DNA from: Roseimaritima multifibrata
GTDB lineage: Bacteria; Planctomycetota; Planctomycetia; Pirellulales; Pirellulaceae
Direction of reading: 5' to 3'
Length of the DNA: 64,000 nt
NCBI RefSeq assembly: GCF_007741495.1
Contig: NZ_CP036262.1
Location: 744,001 to 808,000 of the forward strand
Position numbers and translations under genes: made by a program. Below are positions 52,207 to 61,990 of this stretch, one piece after another (within the stretch, counting starts at the first letter, position 1; each line of letters opens with the position of its first letter). Below the pieces are notes generated by a model. It was given only the letters and a program-made list of their open reading frames with translations, was not told the DNA's origin and did no database searches.

Positions 52207-52986
52207 ATGAGACGTACCCTGCCCTTCATTTTGTTGACTGCTGCGATGATATCGATTCCCACGGCTGCGATGGCTCAGAAAGCGAAAGAGCGTTTTGCTG
52301 CAAAGGAGTACAAAGATGCCGACGACAATCAGTTGTTGTATCGAATCCTGAAACCGCAAGATTACGATCCAAAGAAGTCTTACCCGCTGGTGATTTTTTG
52401 GCACGGTGCTGGTGAACGGGGCGATAATAATACCAGCCAGTTGGTCCATGGGATGGATGATTTTGCAACCGATGAAATGATGGCCAAGTATCCAGCGTTT
52501 GTCGTTGCGCCGCAGTGCCCTACCGGAGAACGCTGGGTAAACGTGTCGTGGGCCGCGGATTCTCACCAAATGGAAGAGAAACCCTCCGAATCGATGCGGA
52601 TGAGTTTCGAATTGATCGACGCACTGCAAAAAGAGTTTTCAATCGATGCCAATCGCATTTACGCGTGTGGGCTTTCGATGGGCGGGTTTGGAACTTGGGA
52701 TGCTTTGCAGCGACGGCCCAATCAATTTGCTGCGGCGATTCCCATCTGTGGAGGCGGAGATACTGCGGAAGCGGCAGAGTTGGTGAACACGCCGATCTGG
52801 GCGTTTCATGGCGGTGCCGATACGGTCGTCAAAACCCAACGGTCCCGAGATATGATCGAAGCGATCAAGGCTGCCGGAGGAAAACCGAAGTACACGGAAT
52901 ATCCAAACGTCGGACACAACTCCTGGGCGCAAACCTTCGCCAATCCCGAAGTCTATGATTGGTTGTTCGCACAGCATCGCGAATAA
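52207..52986 (+). CDS. Exported alpha/beta-hydrolase (esterase, PHB-depolymerase-like)
   Basis: 259 aa from the ATG at 52207, with signal peptide (L-L-T-A-A-M-I-S-I-P-T-A-A-M-A). H-G-A-G-E-R-G-D is the oxyanion region; G-L-S-M-G-G-F-G-T-W is the nucleophile elbow with the catalytic Ser; G-A-D-x-V and N-V-G-H-N-S supply Asp and His. Typical of LpqC/feruloyl-esterase-like planctomycete enzymes. The substrate is likely a plant or algal polymer ester, by family. Confidence 0.85.
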   Translation: MRRTLPFILLTAAMISIPTAAMAQKAKERFAAKEYKDADDNQLLYRILKPQDYDPKKSYPLVIFWHGAGERGDNNTSQLVHGMDDFATDEMMAKYPAFVVAPQCPTGERWVNVSWAADSHQMEEKPSESMRMSFELIDALQKEFSIDANRIYACGLSMGGFGTWDALQRRPNQFAAAIPICGGGDTAEAAELVNTPIWAFHGGADTVVKTQRSRDMIEAIKAAGGKPKYTEYPNVGHNSWAQTFANPEVYDWLFAQHRE

Positions 52987-53013
52987 GCTGTCGCACAGCC
53001 TGCCAGCCTGTGA

Positions 53014-53040
53014 ACAGCGTCCGTCCAGGACGGACGCTGT
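53014..53040. terminator. Hairpin between convergent esterase genes
   Basis: A perfect palindrome with 13-base arms (ACAGCGTCCGTCC and complement) around a single base. It follows the esterase gene at 52986 and precedes the convergent gene ending at 53118. A bidirectional terminator is likely, although no long T-run follows. Confidence 0.55.
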
Positions 53041-53117
53041 CTTTAAGATTTTCACTGTTCAAGTGAAAGCGATAGCGCCACCAACAAACTTTGAAGTTTG
53101 CAGGCAGGAAGCCTGCG

Positions 53118-55268
53118 TTACTTGATTTGTGTGATTGCGATCCCTTTGTTTTTTACTAGTGCCAACAGGGCTGGCATGTCGCCGTATTTGGCGGCGCCCG
53201 GTGTGAATTCTGGGTCCCGGTAAGATTTCAAGTTTGCAAAACGGAAGTCGTTGGCCTGTAGTTGCAACTCTTTCGCTTGTGAATCGCTGACCGCCAATGC
53301 GGCTGCGGCAATTGGTTCGGCGCCCGATGTGGCCGAGAGGATGACCTCTCCGGATCCCTGTGCGTAGGCCAATAGGGTTAGCACATCGTGGACGCGATGG
53401 ACAAACAGGGATGGGTTGTACGTAAACGTATAGCCTGCATATTGCCGTGGATTGGAGACCACGCGTTGTTGCTGCGTGGGATTCCCGTCCTCGGTAAATT
53501 CGCCCTGTCCTAGCAAGTCAGCCGCTAGGATGGTGGCTCCCTGGTCAAGCCACTGTTGGGCTTGCTGGCTTGGGGCACCTTGCTCGTTCAGCAAACTTGC
53601 TTTGCCGTTGCCGTCCAGCCACAGAACGGTGGTCCCGTTTGGCTTCGATTTTGTTGAACGTAATTTGACCACAGGGATCGATTCGTCTTGGGTGGTCAAT
53701 CGAACCAGCATCTTTTCAAGTTTGGCATCTTTCAGCGAAATCGTTTCGACAGCGTCCGATTCGATGGCATCCTTGTTGGGCAATTTGCGGCCGATGATGG
53801 TTTCCCAAGCTTTGCCGACCAACGCCTGGAAAGGCTCGGGGTTCTCCGCTGCATTTTTTAGTAGCGGCTGGATCTTCGCCTGGGCTTGTTCGGTAAGGAA
53901 ACGGGTAACCGCTTCTTCATGTTCCGGTCCACCGGCTGGTGCCGGGTGTTCATCGGTCCAGACGAGGGCCTCTTCTTCCGTAAGCCCTGGCCAGTCTTCT
54001 TCGACGATCGGTTCAGGAAGTTTCAGCTGGAGATGTTTATTCATCCAGTGGTACATCATCGCCCGCGAGACGTAATTGAAGTTATGCGGGAAGTAGGTGA
54101 AATCGCGGCACAGCACATTGTCCTTTTTGCCATACAGTTGGTAGACCTGCTGAAGTTCTGGATAGCCATCGGTCATCATGTCGATGGTCCAGTCGTCGGC
54201 CGCTGTCATCGCTTGAGGACGCGGGGCCATCAGGGCGGCTAGTTCAACGTTGCCGGATCCGACTCGCAGCAGCGAGCAGTTTTCGCAGGTGCATCCACCT
54301 TGCATCGAAACGCTAACCATCCCATTCGGAAAGGAAACAATCGGACGTTCATCAAGGGCGCCCAGTAGAATCGTTTGGGTTCCTCCGCCACTGTTGCCGG
54401 TAACCGCTAGGCGTTTTGGATCGACTTCGGGTAGTTGTTCAAGGAAATCGAGAGAGCGGATGGCGTTCCAAGTTTGCATTCCCATGATCGATTGCAAACG
54501 GGATTCGGCTTGAACAGTGAAAAATCCCCAGCCCCCGTCTTCGCTAGTTTTTCCGCCTGCATAGCGGTCGCGAGGTTCTCCGTAGCGATGGGCCAGGTCA
54601 TAGGAGAGCTGTTGGCTGTCGGCGTACCCAATCATGTCGAAGATGAAAACAACGCAACCCATACGAGCGAGTTGGGCACAGCGAGCCAATTTCGGACTGC
54701 GACCGGAATCTTCGAATCGCTCTTGTCCTAGCGTGATCTTCCTGCGGACATCTTCGACGCTGTACATGTGCATTCGCCCACCATGTCCGTGGGGGCAAAG
54801 GATTCCCGGGACCTGTCCGTTAATGGTTTCAGGACGGAAGAGGAATCCGGAGACAAAGTGTCCGGGGATGCTTTCGAAGTAAACTTTTTCGATCGAAAAA
54901 CCATCGCGAGCGACCGCCCCGTGGATGACGGGATTTAATGGCGTCCGCTCTGGCATCGGCCATAGGCCGGTTGCGATTTGTACCTGTGTGCGAAGATCTT
55001 CCGCACGCGCTTCCCAGGCTTCCAGCGTTTTCGGGGGATCAAAGTGAAAATGACCGTTCAGGTCGGTCAATGGTTGACTGCGACTGTCTTTGTGGACCGC
55101 ATCGCCAGAGACAACTTGTGTTTTTTGAAAAGCGGGCGTTTCCCGAGCCGATTTGGTTGCTTCCTGCGCCATCGCCAAGTGGGCGGGGGCTGTCAATGCA
55201 ATTGCGGTTGGCAAGAGAAGAGCCGCTAAGGGATATCGAAGTTGCGGCGGCCAAGACAGTCGTTTCAT
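53118..55268 (-). CDS. Exported acetyl-xylan-esterase-like hydrolase
   Basis: 716 aa from the ATG at 55268. Signal peptide with A-L-L-L-P-T-A-I-A-L-T-A-P-A. The alpha/beta-hydrolase part has L-C-P-H-G-H-G-G, M-I-G-Y-A-D-S, and V-T-G-N-S-G-G-G-T-Q around the nucleophile Ser, as in the planctomycete acetyl xylan esterase (AXE1/CE7-type) proteins. The C-terminal ~250 residues form a second hydrolase-like domain lacking a clear nucleophile. Convergent with the other esterase; both may act on polysaccharide side groups. Confidence 0.8.
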   Translation of the reverse strand: MKRLSWPPQLRYPLAALLLPTAIALTAPAHLAMAQEATKSARETPAFQKTQVVSGDAVHKDSRSQPLTDLNGHFHFDPPKTLEAWEARAEDLRTQVQIATGLWPMPERTPLNPVIHGAVARDGFSIEKVYFESIPGHFVSGFLFRPETINGQVPGILCPHGHGGRMHMYSVEDVRRKITLGQERFEDSGRSPKLARCAQLARMGCVVFIFDMIGYADSQQLSYDLAHRYGEPRDRYAGGKTSEDGGWGFFTVQAESRLQSIMGMQTWNAIRSLDFLEQLPEVDPKRLAVTGNSGGGTQTILLGALDERPIVSFPNGMVSVSMQGGCTCENCSLLRVGSGNVELAALMAPRPQAMTAADDWTIDMMTDGYPELQQVYQLYGKKDNVLCRDFTYFPHNFNYVSRAMMYHWMNKHLQLKLPEPIVEEDWPGLTEEEALVWTDEHPAPAGGPEHEEAVTRFLTEQAQAKIQPLLKNAAENPEPFQALVGKAWETIIGRKLPNKDAIESDAVETISLKDAKLEKMLVRLTTQDESIPVVKLRSTKSKPNGTTVLWLDGNGKASLLNEQGAPSQQAQQWLDQGATILAADLLGQGEFTEDGNPTQQQRVVSNPRQYAGYTFTYNPSLFVHRVHDVLTLLAYAQGSGEVILSATSGAEPIAAAALAVSDSQAKELQLQANDFRFANLKSYRDPEFTPGAAKYGDMPALLALVKNKGIAITQIK

Positions 55269-55360
55269 TGTTGGTTTCCTGAAGGGGAGGAACTTAGGAG
55301 GGATTCCTATTGTATCCTTCAAAAAACCAAGCGGGGGCGTTTGGGGGATCTGGCCGATTC

Positions 55361-56494
55361 TCAGCGTTGGCTGATCAGTTGGTCCAGTTCCTTTTTCAGT
55401 TGGGGCAGGATTTCGTCGTACCCAAATGCACCAATCGATTCAGGCCCTCGCTTTAGATTGACGACTTTAGGGCCACACCACAGCCCGAGATCTGCGTCGT
55501 CGGTTTCGCCCGGACCGTTGACCCGGCAACCCATCACGGCGATCGTGATCGCGTATTGTTGTGCGTAGCGGGTCATCTCTTTGACGTCGGCGGCCAGTTC
55601 AACAAACGCTTCGTTTTCGACTCGGCTGCAGCTTGGACAGCTGATGATGTTCAGCTCGTTGGGATTCAGCTGCACGACGCTGCGAACGCGACCGGCGGCA
55701 ATATCGTCCAGGATCCCCTGCCCTGCGGCGATTTCTTCCGGTTTGCGATTGTTGGGGACGGTCAGCGAAACGCGAACCGTATCGCCGATGCCCGTTCCAA
55801 TTAACTGCTCAAAGGCAATCCTGGTTTTGATGATACCGTCGGGAGGCAGCCCTGCTTCGGTGACGCCAAGATGCAGTGGGATATCGGGGCGTGCTTCGGC
55901 AAATCGGCGGTTGACGTCAACCACTTTCGAGGGATCGCTGTCCTTCAGGGAGACGACATAGCGGTCGAATCCAAGGGAGTCGACGAAGGCACAATGTTCC
56001 AGAGCACTTTCCAGCATGGGCGTGATCGAATCGTCCGCGTCGTATTTTTCCTTTTTGGCAGGGTCGACGCTTCCGCAGTTCACTCCAATCCGAATGGCAC
56101 AGTCATGGGCTTTCGCTTGGTTGATGATGAATTCAACCTTTTCCTGCCAGGGACGGTCTTTTTGGTGATGGTAAAGATGCCCAGGGTTGTAGCGAATCTT
56201 GTTGACGTGAGGTGCCACCAATTCGGCCAACCGGAAATTCTCTTGCAGGTCGACTGCGAGGTTGGCCTTCGTTAGTTTGCGAATTTCCGCCAGGGCTTCT
56301 GCATCCTTGGGGCTGTCGACCGCGATTCGTACGACGCCTGCTCCCGCTTCATACAGGGCGTTTGCCTGAGCTGCCGTCGCTGCGACGTCTTGGGTCTTGG
56401 TGGCCGTCATGCTTTGCACGGCGATCGGATGACCTGCACCGACTGCAATGGTGCCGATACGGACGGAGCGAGTCGGATTGCGTTCGATGGTCAT
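55361..56494 (-). CDS. ispG: 4-hydroxy-3-methylbut-2-enyl diphosphate synthase (IspG)
   Basis: 377 aa from the ATG at 56494. Begins [11 protein letters not shown], with [15 protein letters not shown]-barrel motif [10 protein letters not shown]-terminal [4Fe-4S] cluster C-P-S-C-S-R and [11 protein letters not shown]. It carries out the penultimate step of the MEP isoprenoid pathway. Confidence 0.96.
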   Translation of the reverse strand: MTIERNPTRSVRIGTIAVGAGHPIAVQSMTATKTQDVAATAAQANALYEAGAGVVRIAVDSPKDAEALAEIRKLTKANLAVDLQENFRLAELVAPHVNKIRYNPGHLYHHQKDRPWQEKVEFIINQAKAHDCAIRIGVNCGSVDPAKKEKYDADDSITPMLESALEHCAFVDSLGFDRYVVSLKDSDPSKVVDVNRRFAEARPDIPLHLGVTEAGLPPDGIIKTRIAFEQLIGTGIGDTVRVSLTVPNNRKPEEIAAGQGILDDIAAGRVRSVVQLNPNELNIISCPSCSRVENEAFVELAADVKEMTRYAQQYAITIAVMGCRVNGPGETDDADLGLWCGPKVVNLKRGPESIGAFGYDEILPQLKKELDQLISQR

Positions 56495-56584
56495 GCGTCG
56501 TTGGGGAAAAAGTAGAGTCAATGGTTGCCGGACGGAGGATGCCACCCAGTGCAAAGCAGGTTGAAGGCTATTCTAGATGGATCG

Positions 56585-57718
56585 TCATTTTTTGGAAACG
56601 TGACCGCCGTTTGACTTGCGAAGTCGCTGGCTGATTCGATCAAGGACTTTGCGATCCTCTTTGGGAAGCTGGCTGTAGCTGGTTTGCTGTAAGCGATCCA
56701 GGATTTCGTCCAAGCGGTCTGCATCGACCGCTTCGAGGATCTCTTCCTCGTGCGCCGCTTGCAGTTTTCGGCGGTTCTTCCAGTCCTGCCACGATTGGCG
56801 AATGGAGACTTCTTTCGAAAGGTCGCCAAGGGTTTCCAACGGTTTCGAGCCGTTGCCGGGATCGGCAGGGCAAGCGAGAAGCGTGTGGCTGATGTTTGCT
56901 GGGAGCGGGGCACGGCGGCCGGCCCAGCAAGCGATTCCGATAAAAATCGGCCATGGCCAGCTTGCGATTGGCTGTGAAACGGCGGTGGTGTCGGCTGCCG
57001 AAGTGAATTGCCACAGCAGCATAAATAGCCCTGCCATGATCCAAAAAATCGCAAAAATCCCAAGCGTTTGCCGGACGGTTCGTGTTCGCGACCATGTGGG
57101 ATGCCGCTGGACGAACAGGTCGACCACCGCGATCAATGCTTCTCGGCCGTGGCAGCCCAGCAGGGGAAGCGTCTGAGCCGTCGCATGAATTGTCAAAACC
57201 CAAATGCAGGCGATCAAAACGGCCGCTGCATTCAGATTCCCTGTCAATTCCGGTGGAAGCAAGCTAATTCCCTGCCAGCCGATTCCGTGAGGAGGCATCA
57301 CGGCTAGACCGACGGCCAGACACATCGTCAGGGCGGGAATCGCAATTCCCAGCTGCAAACGGAGCAATGCAGGGGCGTTGATGACTCCCCAGCCGCCGAG
57401 TGCGTGCAACGAAACCTCTGCCGGAGTGACTCCAAAGGCTTTCGCAATCCAGACTCGCAAAGCGGCCTGGAAGCAGGCGCTGCCAACAATCGCGGCGGCG
57501 ACGATCCCAGCTAAAACCGGTAGATCACCATCCCCTGGGCGGCTTCCGAACCACCAGCCGCCGACCAATACGGCCAAGCAGGTCAGCACAAGGCTCCAGC
57601 TGACGCGGACGCGGACTGCACCCCAGTGCCCAGCAGGCAGGGGACGCACCCAGTTTTCAAGACGCTTCGTGGTTGGCCGTTTGTGGGGGGGATCCGATCG
57701 GTTGGTCACGCCTGGCAT
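56585..57718 (-). CDS. Degenerate site-2 protease-like membrane protein
   Basis: 377 aa from the ATG at 57718. The layout is that of a planctomycete site-2 protease: several membrane helices, a V-R-V-S-W-S-L opening, then a soluble C-terminal helical domain ending L-D-E-I-L-D-R-L-Q-Q-T-S-Y-S-Q-L, as in rhomboid and S2P relatives. But where HExxH is expected the sequence reads A-C-F-Q-A-A-L-R-V-W, and the second ligand motif N-x-x-P-x-x-x-D-G is L-P-L-L-G-C-H-G. The zinc ligands are missing, so it is probably a non-catalytic relative. It lies between ispG and rlmN on the same strand. Confidence 0.7.
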   Translation of the reverse strand: MPGVTNRSDPPHKRPTTKRLENWVRPLPAGHWGAVRVRVSWSLVLTCLAVLVGGWWFGSRPGDGDLPVLAGIVAAAIVGSACFQAALRVWIAKAFGVTPAEVSLHALGGWGVINAPALLRLQLGIAIPALTMCLAVGLAVMPPHGIGWQGISLLPPELTGNLNAAAVLIACIWVLTIHATAQTLPLLGCHGREALIAVVDLFVQRHPTWSRTRTVRQTLGIFAIFWIMAGLFMLLWQFTSAADTTAVSQPIASWPWPIFIGIACWAGRRAPLPANISHTLLACPADPGNGSKPLETLGDLSKEVSIRQSWQDWKNRRKLQAAHEEEILEAVDADRLDEILDRLQQTSYSQLPKEDRKVLDRISQRLRKSNGGHVSKK

Positions 57719-57772
57719 CAAGCTCGACTCGCGGAGTGAAAGGAAGCGGTGGTTGCTTCCATTCTACGCAGG

Positions 57773-58873
57773 TTAAGCGGACTCTGTTTGCCGATTGCGG
57801 CGTAATTGTCCACATGCCGCATTGATCTCGCTTCCCTTTCTTTGTCGGAAGTGCACGTTGACCCCCGCTTTTTCCAGCGTTTCCCTGAAAATTCGAGTCT
57901 GTTTGCTTGTCGGCGTCTTGTAGGGTAACCCCGCGACCGGGTTGTAGGGGATCACGTTTAGTAAAACGGGGCGTCCTCGCATTAGGCGGGACAGTTGTTC
58001 GGCACACCGAACACTATCATTAATTCCGCCCAGCAAAACGTATTCGAACGTCAGCCGACGACCACTCGATTCGAAATAACGGTCCGCGGCATCCATCACC
58101 GGACGGACTCCGATTTTGCGGTTCACTGGGACCAGTTGAGTGCGGAGTTCATCGGTCGGGGCATGCAGGCTGACGGCCAAATTGTAGGGGACCCCCTGTT
58201 TCGCCAGTCGGTCGATGGCCGGTGGAAGGCCGACGGTGCTGATCGTGATGCGTCGCGGACTGATTCCCAGGCCGTCTTGGCTGCGAGCCCAATCGAGTGC
58301 GGGGAGGACTCGGTCGAGGTTGGCGAGCGGTTCTCCCATTCCCATCATCACGATATGGCTAAGCCGTTCGTCGTCGGGCAATCGAGCCTGCAGGCGAAGC
58401 ATCTGCTCCAGTATCTCGCCGTGCGTCAGATTGCGGTCGACGCCGTCCAGCCCGCTGGCACAAAAAACACAGCCCATTGCACAGCCCACCTGGCTGCTGA
58501 CGCAGATGCTGCGGCGAATTCCGTCCATCAGCAGGACGCATTCGATTTCTCCGCCATCGGCCAGCCGTACCAGTAGTTTTTCGGTTCCGTCCGGCGAGAT
58601 CTCTTCTTTGGCGATACTTCCGCGAAAGATAACGAATTGGCTATCCAAAGCCGTGCGAAGAGCCGCTGGCAGGTCGGTCATGCTGTCGAAATCGGTGGCT
58701 CGTTTCTGGAAAATCCAATTCCAGATCTGGCGGCCGCGAAAGGGTTTGTGCCCCTGCTCGGAAAGCCATGCACCCAGTTGTTCACTGGTCCAATTCAGTA
58801 AATGCTCACGACCGTCCGCGGTAGAGGAAGGGCGTGAGACGTCGGATGGGTCAGCAATGGGAAGCGATGGCAT
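57773..58873 (-). CDS. rlmN: 23S rRNA A2503 / tRNA A37 methyltransferase RlmN
   Basis: 366 aa. Radical SAM motif C-A-M-G-C-V-F-C-A-S-G preceded by S-S-Q-V-G, then G-M-G-E-P-L-A-N, S-T-V-G-L, and V-S-L-H-A-P. The conserved Cys near the C-terminus lies in A-A-C-G-Q-L. It methylates C2 of adenosine in 23S rRNA and some tRNAs. Divergent from the M20 peptidase gene. Confidence 0.95.
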   Translation of the reverse strand: MPSLPIADPSDVSRPSSTADGREHLLNWTSEQLGAWLSEQGHKPFRGRQIWNWIFQKRATDFDSMTDLPAALRTALDSQFVIFRGSIAKEEISPDGTEKLLVRLADGGEIECVLLMDGIRRSICVSSQVGCAMGCVFCASGLDGVDRNLTHGEILEQMLRLQARLPDDERLSHIVMMGMGEPLANLDRVLPALDWARSQDGLGISPRRITISTVGLPPAIDRLAKQGVPYNLAVSLHAPTDELRTQLVPVNRKIGVRPVMDAADRYFESSGRRLTFEYVLLGGINDSVRCAEQLSRLMRGRPVLLNVIPYNPVAGLPYKTPTSKQTRIFRETLEKAGVNVHFRQRKGSEINAACGQLRRNRQTESA

Positions 58874-58966
58874 CGGTTGGCAGCATAAAAGAGGAGGATG
58901 CTCTAAAATGTATCGTTTGCTGTTACCTTACGTCACCCTGAAAATCTTCTGCAGGAATTCTGCCTG

Positions 58967-60151
58967 ATGCCAACTTCGTTCGATCAGACCGCCGCACTGG
59001 ACCGTTTCCTTCAACTGACGGCTATCGAAGGGGCCAGTTGCAATGAGAAGCAGGTGGCAATGGAAATTGTCCGGAGGCTGAAAGCTGCTGGAGTCCCGGA
59101 TCAGGCGATTCAGTTTGATGATGCTCATCAGAAAACGCGGCGGTTGGGGCAGGTTGGGAATTTGATTGTTCACCTGCCGGGGACCGGACCCGGACCGACC
59201 ACCCTGTTGACCGCTCATCTAGATACCGTTCCGGTTTGTGTTGGAAGCCAGCCAACGGTCGACGGCGACGAGGTTTATAGTGCCGCCCCCGGGACAGGTC
59301 TAGGAGCCGACAATCGAGCTGGCTGTGCTGTGATTTTGACCGCGGCGCTGGCTCATCTGGCAAGTGAAACCCCCGTCCCTCCGCTGACGCTCTGCTGGTT
59401 TGTGCAGGAAGAAATCGGCTTGGAAGGATCGCGGAACATGGATGCCACCAAAATTGGGGCTCATGATCGCGCGATTAATTTTGACGGGGGAACGGTCGAA
59501 AAATTGACCATCGGCGCTATCGGAGGGGAACGAATGGCGATCGAATTTCGCGGTATCGCTTCTCATGCCGGCGTCGCCCCAGCCGACGGCGCAAGCGCGA
59601 TCGTGATGGCCAGCAAAGCGATTGCCAGCTTGTATGACGAGGGGTGGCTGGGACAGGTGGAACGCCCCGACGGCGGCCAGGGCCGTTCAAACATCGGAGT
59701 TTTTCAGGGGGGAGACGCAACCAATGTCGTGACGCCCAAAGTGCTGCTTCGCGCTGAAGCCCGCAGCCATGATCCCACCGTCCGAAACGCCATCGTTGCC
59801 GCGATCCGGCATGCCTGCGAAAAAGCGGCTGCAGAGGTTTGTAACGCTGCCGGAGAATCGGGCAGTGTCGAATTCGAATCGCATGTCGATTATGAAGCGT
59901 TTAAGCTGGACGAATCGGCGGCGTCGGTTCGTGCTGCCCGATCGGCGCTGGAGGCGGTTGGTCGTTCGCCGCAACTGACCATTTCCAACGGAGGGCTGGA
60001 TGCCAACTGGATGTTCTTGCACGGTATTCAAGCCGTCACGCTGGGGTGCGGCCAGCGAAATGTCCATACCGAAAAAGAACGGTTAGATATTCCAGACTAT
60101 TTGGACGGTTGCCGGATCGCAATCGCTTTGGCAACGGGGAATTATGCATGA
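58967..60151 (+). CDS. M20-family peptidase (PepT-like)
   Basis: 394 aa. Metal-site residues: T-A-H-L-D-T-V (His and Asp), G-A-D-N-R-A-G (bridging Asp), F-V-Q-E-E-I-G (catalytic Glu pair) and N-F-D-G-G. R-G-I-A-S-H-A-G belongs to the lid domain. C-G-Q-R-N-V-H-T-E-K-E-R-L is the final ligand. Closest to PepT-type tripeptidases. The following gene starts four bases before its end. Confidence 0.88.
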   Translation: MPTSFDQTAALDRFLQLTAIEGASCNEKQVAMEIVRRLKAAGVPDQAIQFDDAHQKTRRLGQVGNLIVHLPGTGPGPTTLLTAHLDTVPVCVGSQPTVDGDEVYSAAPGTGLGADNRAGCAVILTAALAHLASETPVPPLTLCWFVQEEIGLEGSRNMDATKIGAHDRAINFDGGTVEKLTIGAIGGERMAIEFRGIASHAGVAPADGASAIVMASKAIASLYDEGWLGQVERPDGGQGRSNIGVFQGGDATNVVTPKVLLRAEARSHDPTVRNAIVAAIRHACEKAAAEVCNAAGESGSVEFESHVDYEAFKLDESAASVRAARSALEAVGRSPQLTISNGGLDANWMFLHGIQAVTLGCGQRNVHTEKERLDIPDYLDGCRIAIALATGNYA

Positions 60152-60402
60152 TGAAAGATGACGACGAGCTGTGCCTCTGCTTTCATGTCAGCAAGCGAAA
60201 AGTGGTCAACTATATTCGTTTGCATAAGCCCAAGGTAGCAAGTCAGCTGAGCGAATGTTTCGGAGCCGGCACCGGTTGTGGCTGGTGTCGTCCCTTCTTG
60301 CGAAAGTTGATGCAGGATGCTGCACCGGAGACGGTGGAGCTGCCCGATTCAGAAGCCTACGCCCAGTCACGTAAAACCTACCGAAAGCAAGATTCAGAGT
60401 AA
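60148..60402 (+). CDS. BFD-type [2Fe-2S]-binding protein
   Basis: 84 aa. The ATG at 60148 overlaps the stop of the peptidase gene (ATGA). C-L-C-F and G-T-G-C-G-W-C give the four Cys (C-x-C...C-x-x-C) of the BFD-like [2Fe-2S] domain known from bacterioferritin-associated ferredoxin. It probably transfers electrons or regulates iron release; its coupling with a peptidase gene is unusual. Confidence 0.82.
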   Translation: MMKDDDELCLCFHVSKRKVVNYIRLHKPKVASQLSECFGAGTGCGWCRPFLRKLMQDAAPETVELPDSEAYAQSRKTYRKQDSE

Positions 60403-60530
60403 CGGGGCATAAAAGCGCGCAGGTGCAAACAGAGTTCCCAGACACGCAAGCAAAGAGGCACCATCAAACCTGAAAACCTCAATATTTCTTGAATTGTACA
60501 GCAAGGACTGCTATCGTCAGGAAACAACAG

Positions 60531-60598
60531 CTCTCCGTGTCTCCGTGTCTCCGTGTCTCCCACCTCCCACCTCCCAACTCAAAACTCCCAACTCAAAA
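60531..60598. repeat. Tandem short repeats in front of DUF1501 gene
   Basis: Three copies of TCTCCGTG, two of CCCACCT and two of CCCAACTCAAAA stand in a row up to the ATG at 60599. Slippage-prone; no ribosome-binding site is visible between them and the start. Confidence 0.6.
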
Positions 60599-61990
60599 AT
60601 GCCCGATCCTGCTCGAGAAAGTTTGCGACGTGACTTTCTCGCTCGAGCGGGTGGTGGAGCGGGGATGTTGGCGCTGGCGACGCTGGCGGATGCCAAACCG
60701 AAACCGGTTCTTCGGCAGCCTCGCGCCAAACGTGTGATTTGGTTGTTCATGCATGGTGGCCCCAGCCACGTCGATCTGTTTGATCCGAAGCCGGCGTTGA
60801 TCAAGCACAGCGGCAAACCGTTGCCTGACAGTTTTGGCAATGTGATGACCCGCCGCAATGTCGCCAAGAATCCGTTGTTGGCACCTTTGCGTCCGTTTCG
60901 GCCGCGTGGCAAATCGGGGCTGGAAATTAGCGATTTTTTACCGCATACCGCCGAACATGCGGATGATCTGTGTGTGGTTCGTTCGCTGCATGGCGAGAGC
61001 GTGAACCATCCGCAGGCGGTTTATCAAATGAACACCGGCAGCGTCCTGATGGGCAACCCTAGTGTGGGGAGCTGGGTCGCTTACGGTTTGGGTTCCGAAA
61101 ATGAAAACATGCCAGCGTTTATCGTTCTGCCTGATCCAGGGGGCGGTCTGAAAGGAGGGCCGCCGGCTTGGGGAAGCGGGTATTTGTCGGCTGCCTACCA
61201 GGGCGTCACGATGCGTCCGGGGAGAACTCCGATTCTGGATCTTCGCCCGCAGCCGGGCGTTCAACCGGAACAGCAGCGAATCGACCTGCAACTGATCGAT
61301 TCATTGAACAAAAGGCATTTGCAGAATCGAGATTTCGATGATCAATTGGCCTCGCGGGTCAAAGCCTACGAACTGGCTTTCCAGATGCAGGCCGAAGCGC
61401 CGCAGCTGGTTGACCTTGCGGACGAAACCCAGTCGACGCATCAGATGTACGGAATCGACCGGCCTGAAACGAAGGAATTCGGTCAACGTTGCTTGTTGGC
61501 TCGCCGGATGATTGAAAGTGGGGTTCGGTTTGTGCAGCTGTATTCGGGGGACACCAATGGATGGGACGCTCACGCCGACGTCGATAAAAATCATTCCGAG
61601 TACTGCCAGAAGACCGACAAACCGATCGCTGGATTATTGGCCGACTTGAAACAACGCGGACTGTTCGAAGATACGTTGGTGATCTGGGGCGGCGAGTTCG
61701 GACGGATGCCGATGAGTGAGCAGGGAAAGGGACGAGACCACAATCCATGGGGCTATTGTGCTTGGCTGGCAGGCGCCGGAATCCAAGGGGGACGTGCTTA
61801 CGGTGCGACCGACGATATTGGATTGCGAGCTGTTACCGACAAAGTTCCTGTGCGTGATTTTCACGCGACGTTGCTCCATTTGCTGGGAGTAGATCATTAC
61901 GATCTGACCTTCTTGCACAACGGACTGGATAAGCGTCTGACCGGGCCTAGTGATGCGGAAGTGGTTCATGCTTTGATAGGAAATTCCTGA
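60599..61990 (+). CDS. DUF1501 exported protein
   Basis: 463 aa from the ATG at 60599. A Tat-like N-terminus (S-L-R-R-D-F-L-A-R-A-G-G-G-A-G). The family signature is clear: V-I-W-L-F-M-H-G-G-P-S-H-V-D-L-F-D-P-K-P, L-V-I-W-G-G-E-F-G-R-M-P, H-N-P-W-G. DUF1501 is a sulfatase-fold family abundant in planctomycetes and almost always paired with DUF1549/DUF1553, as here; the stop overlaps the start of the next gene. Confidence 0.88.
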   Translation: MPDPARESLRRDFLARAGGGAGMLALATLADAKPKPVLRQPRAKRVIWLFMHGGPSHVDLFDPKPALIKHSGKPLPDSFGNVMTRRNVAKNPLLAPLRPFRPRGKSGLEISDFLPHTAEHADDLCVVRSLHGESVNHPQAVYQMNTGSVLMGNPSVGSWVAYGLGSENENMPAFIVLPDPGGGLKGGPPAWGSGYLSAAYQGVTMRPGRTPILDLRPQPGVQPEQQRIDLQLIDSLNKRHLQNRDFDDQLASRVKAYELAFQMQAEAPQLVDLADETQSTHQMYGIDRPETKEFGQRCLLARRMIESGVRFVQLYSGDTNGWDAHADVDKNHSEYCQKTDKPIAGLLADLKQRGLFEDTLVIWGGEFGRMPMSEQGKGRDHNPWGYCAWLAGAGIQGGRAYGATDDIGLRAVTDKVPVRDFHATLLHLLGVDHYDLTFLHNGLDKRLTGPSDAEVVHALIGNS

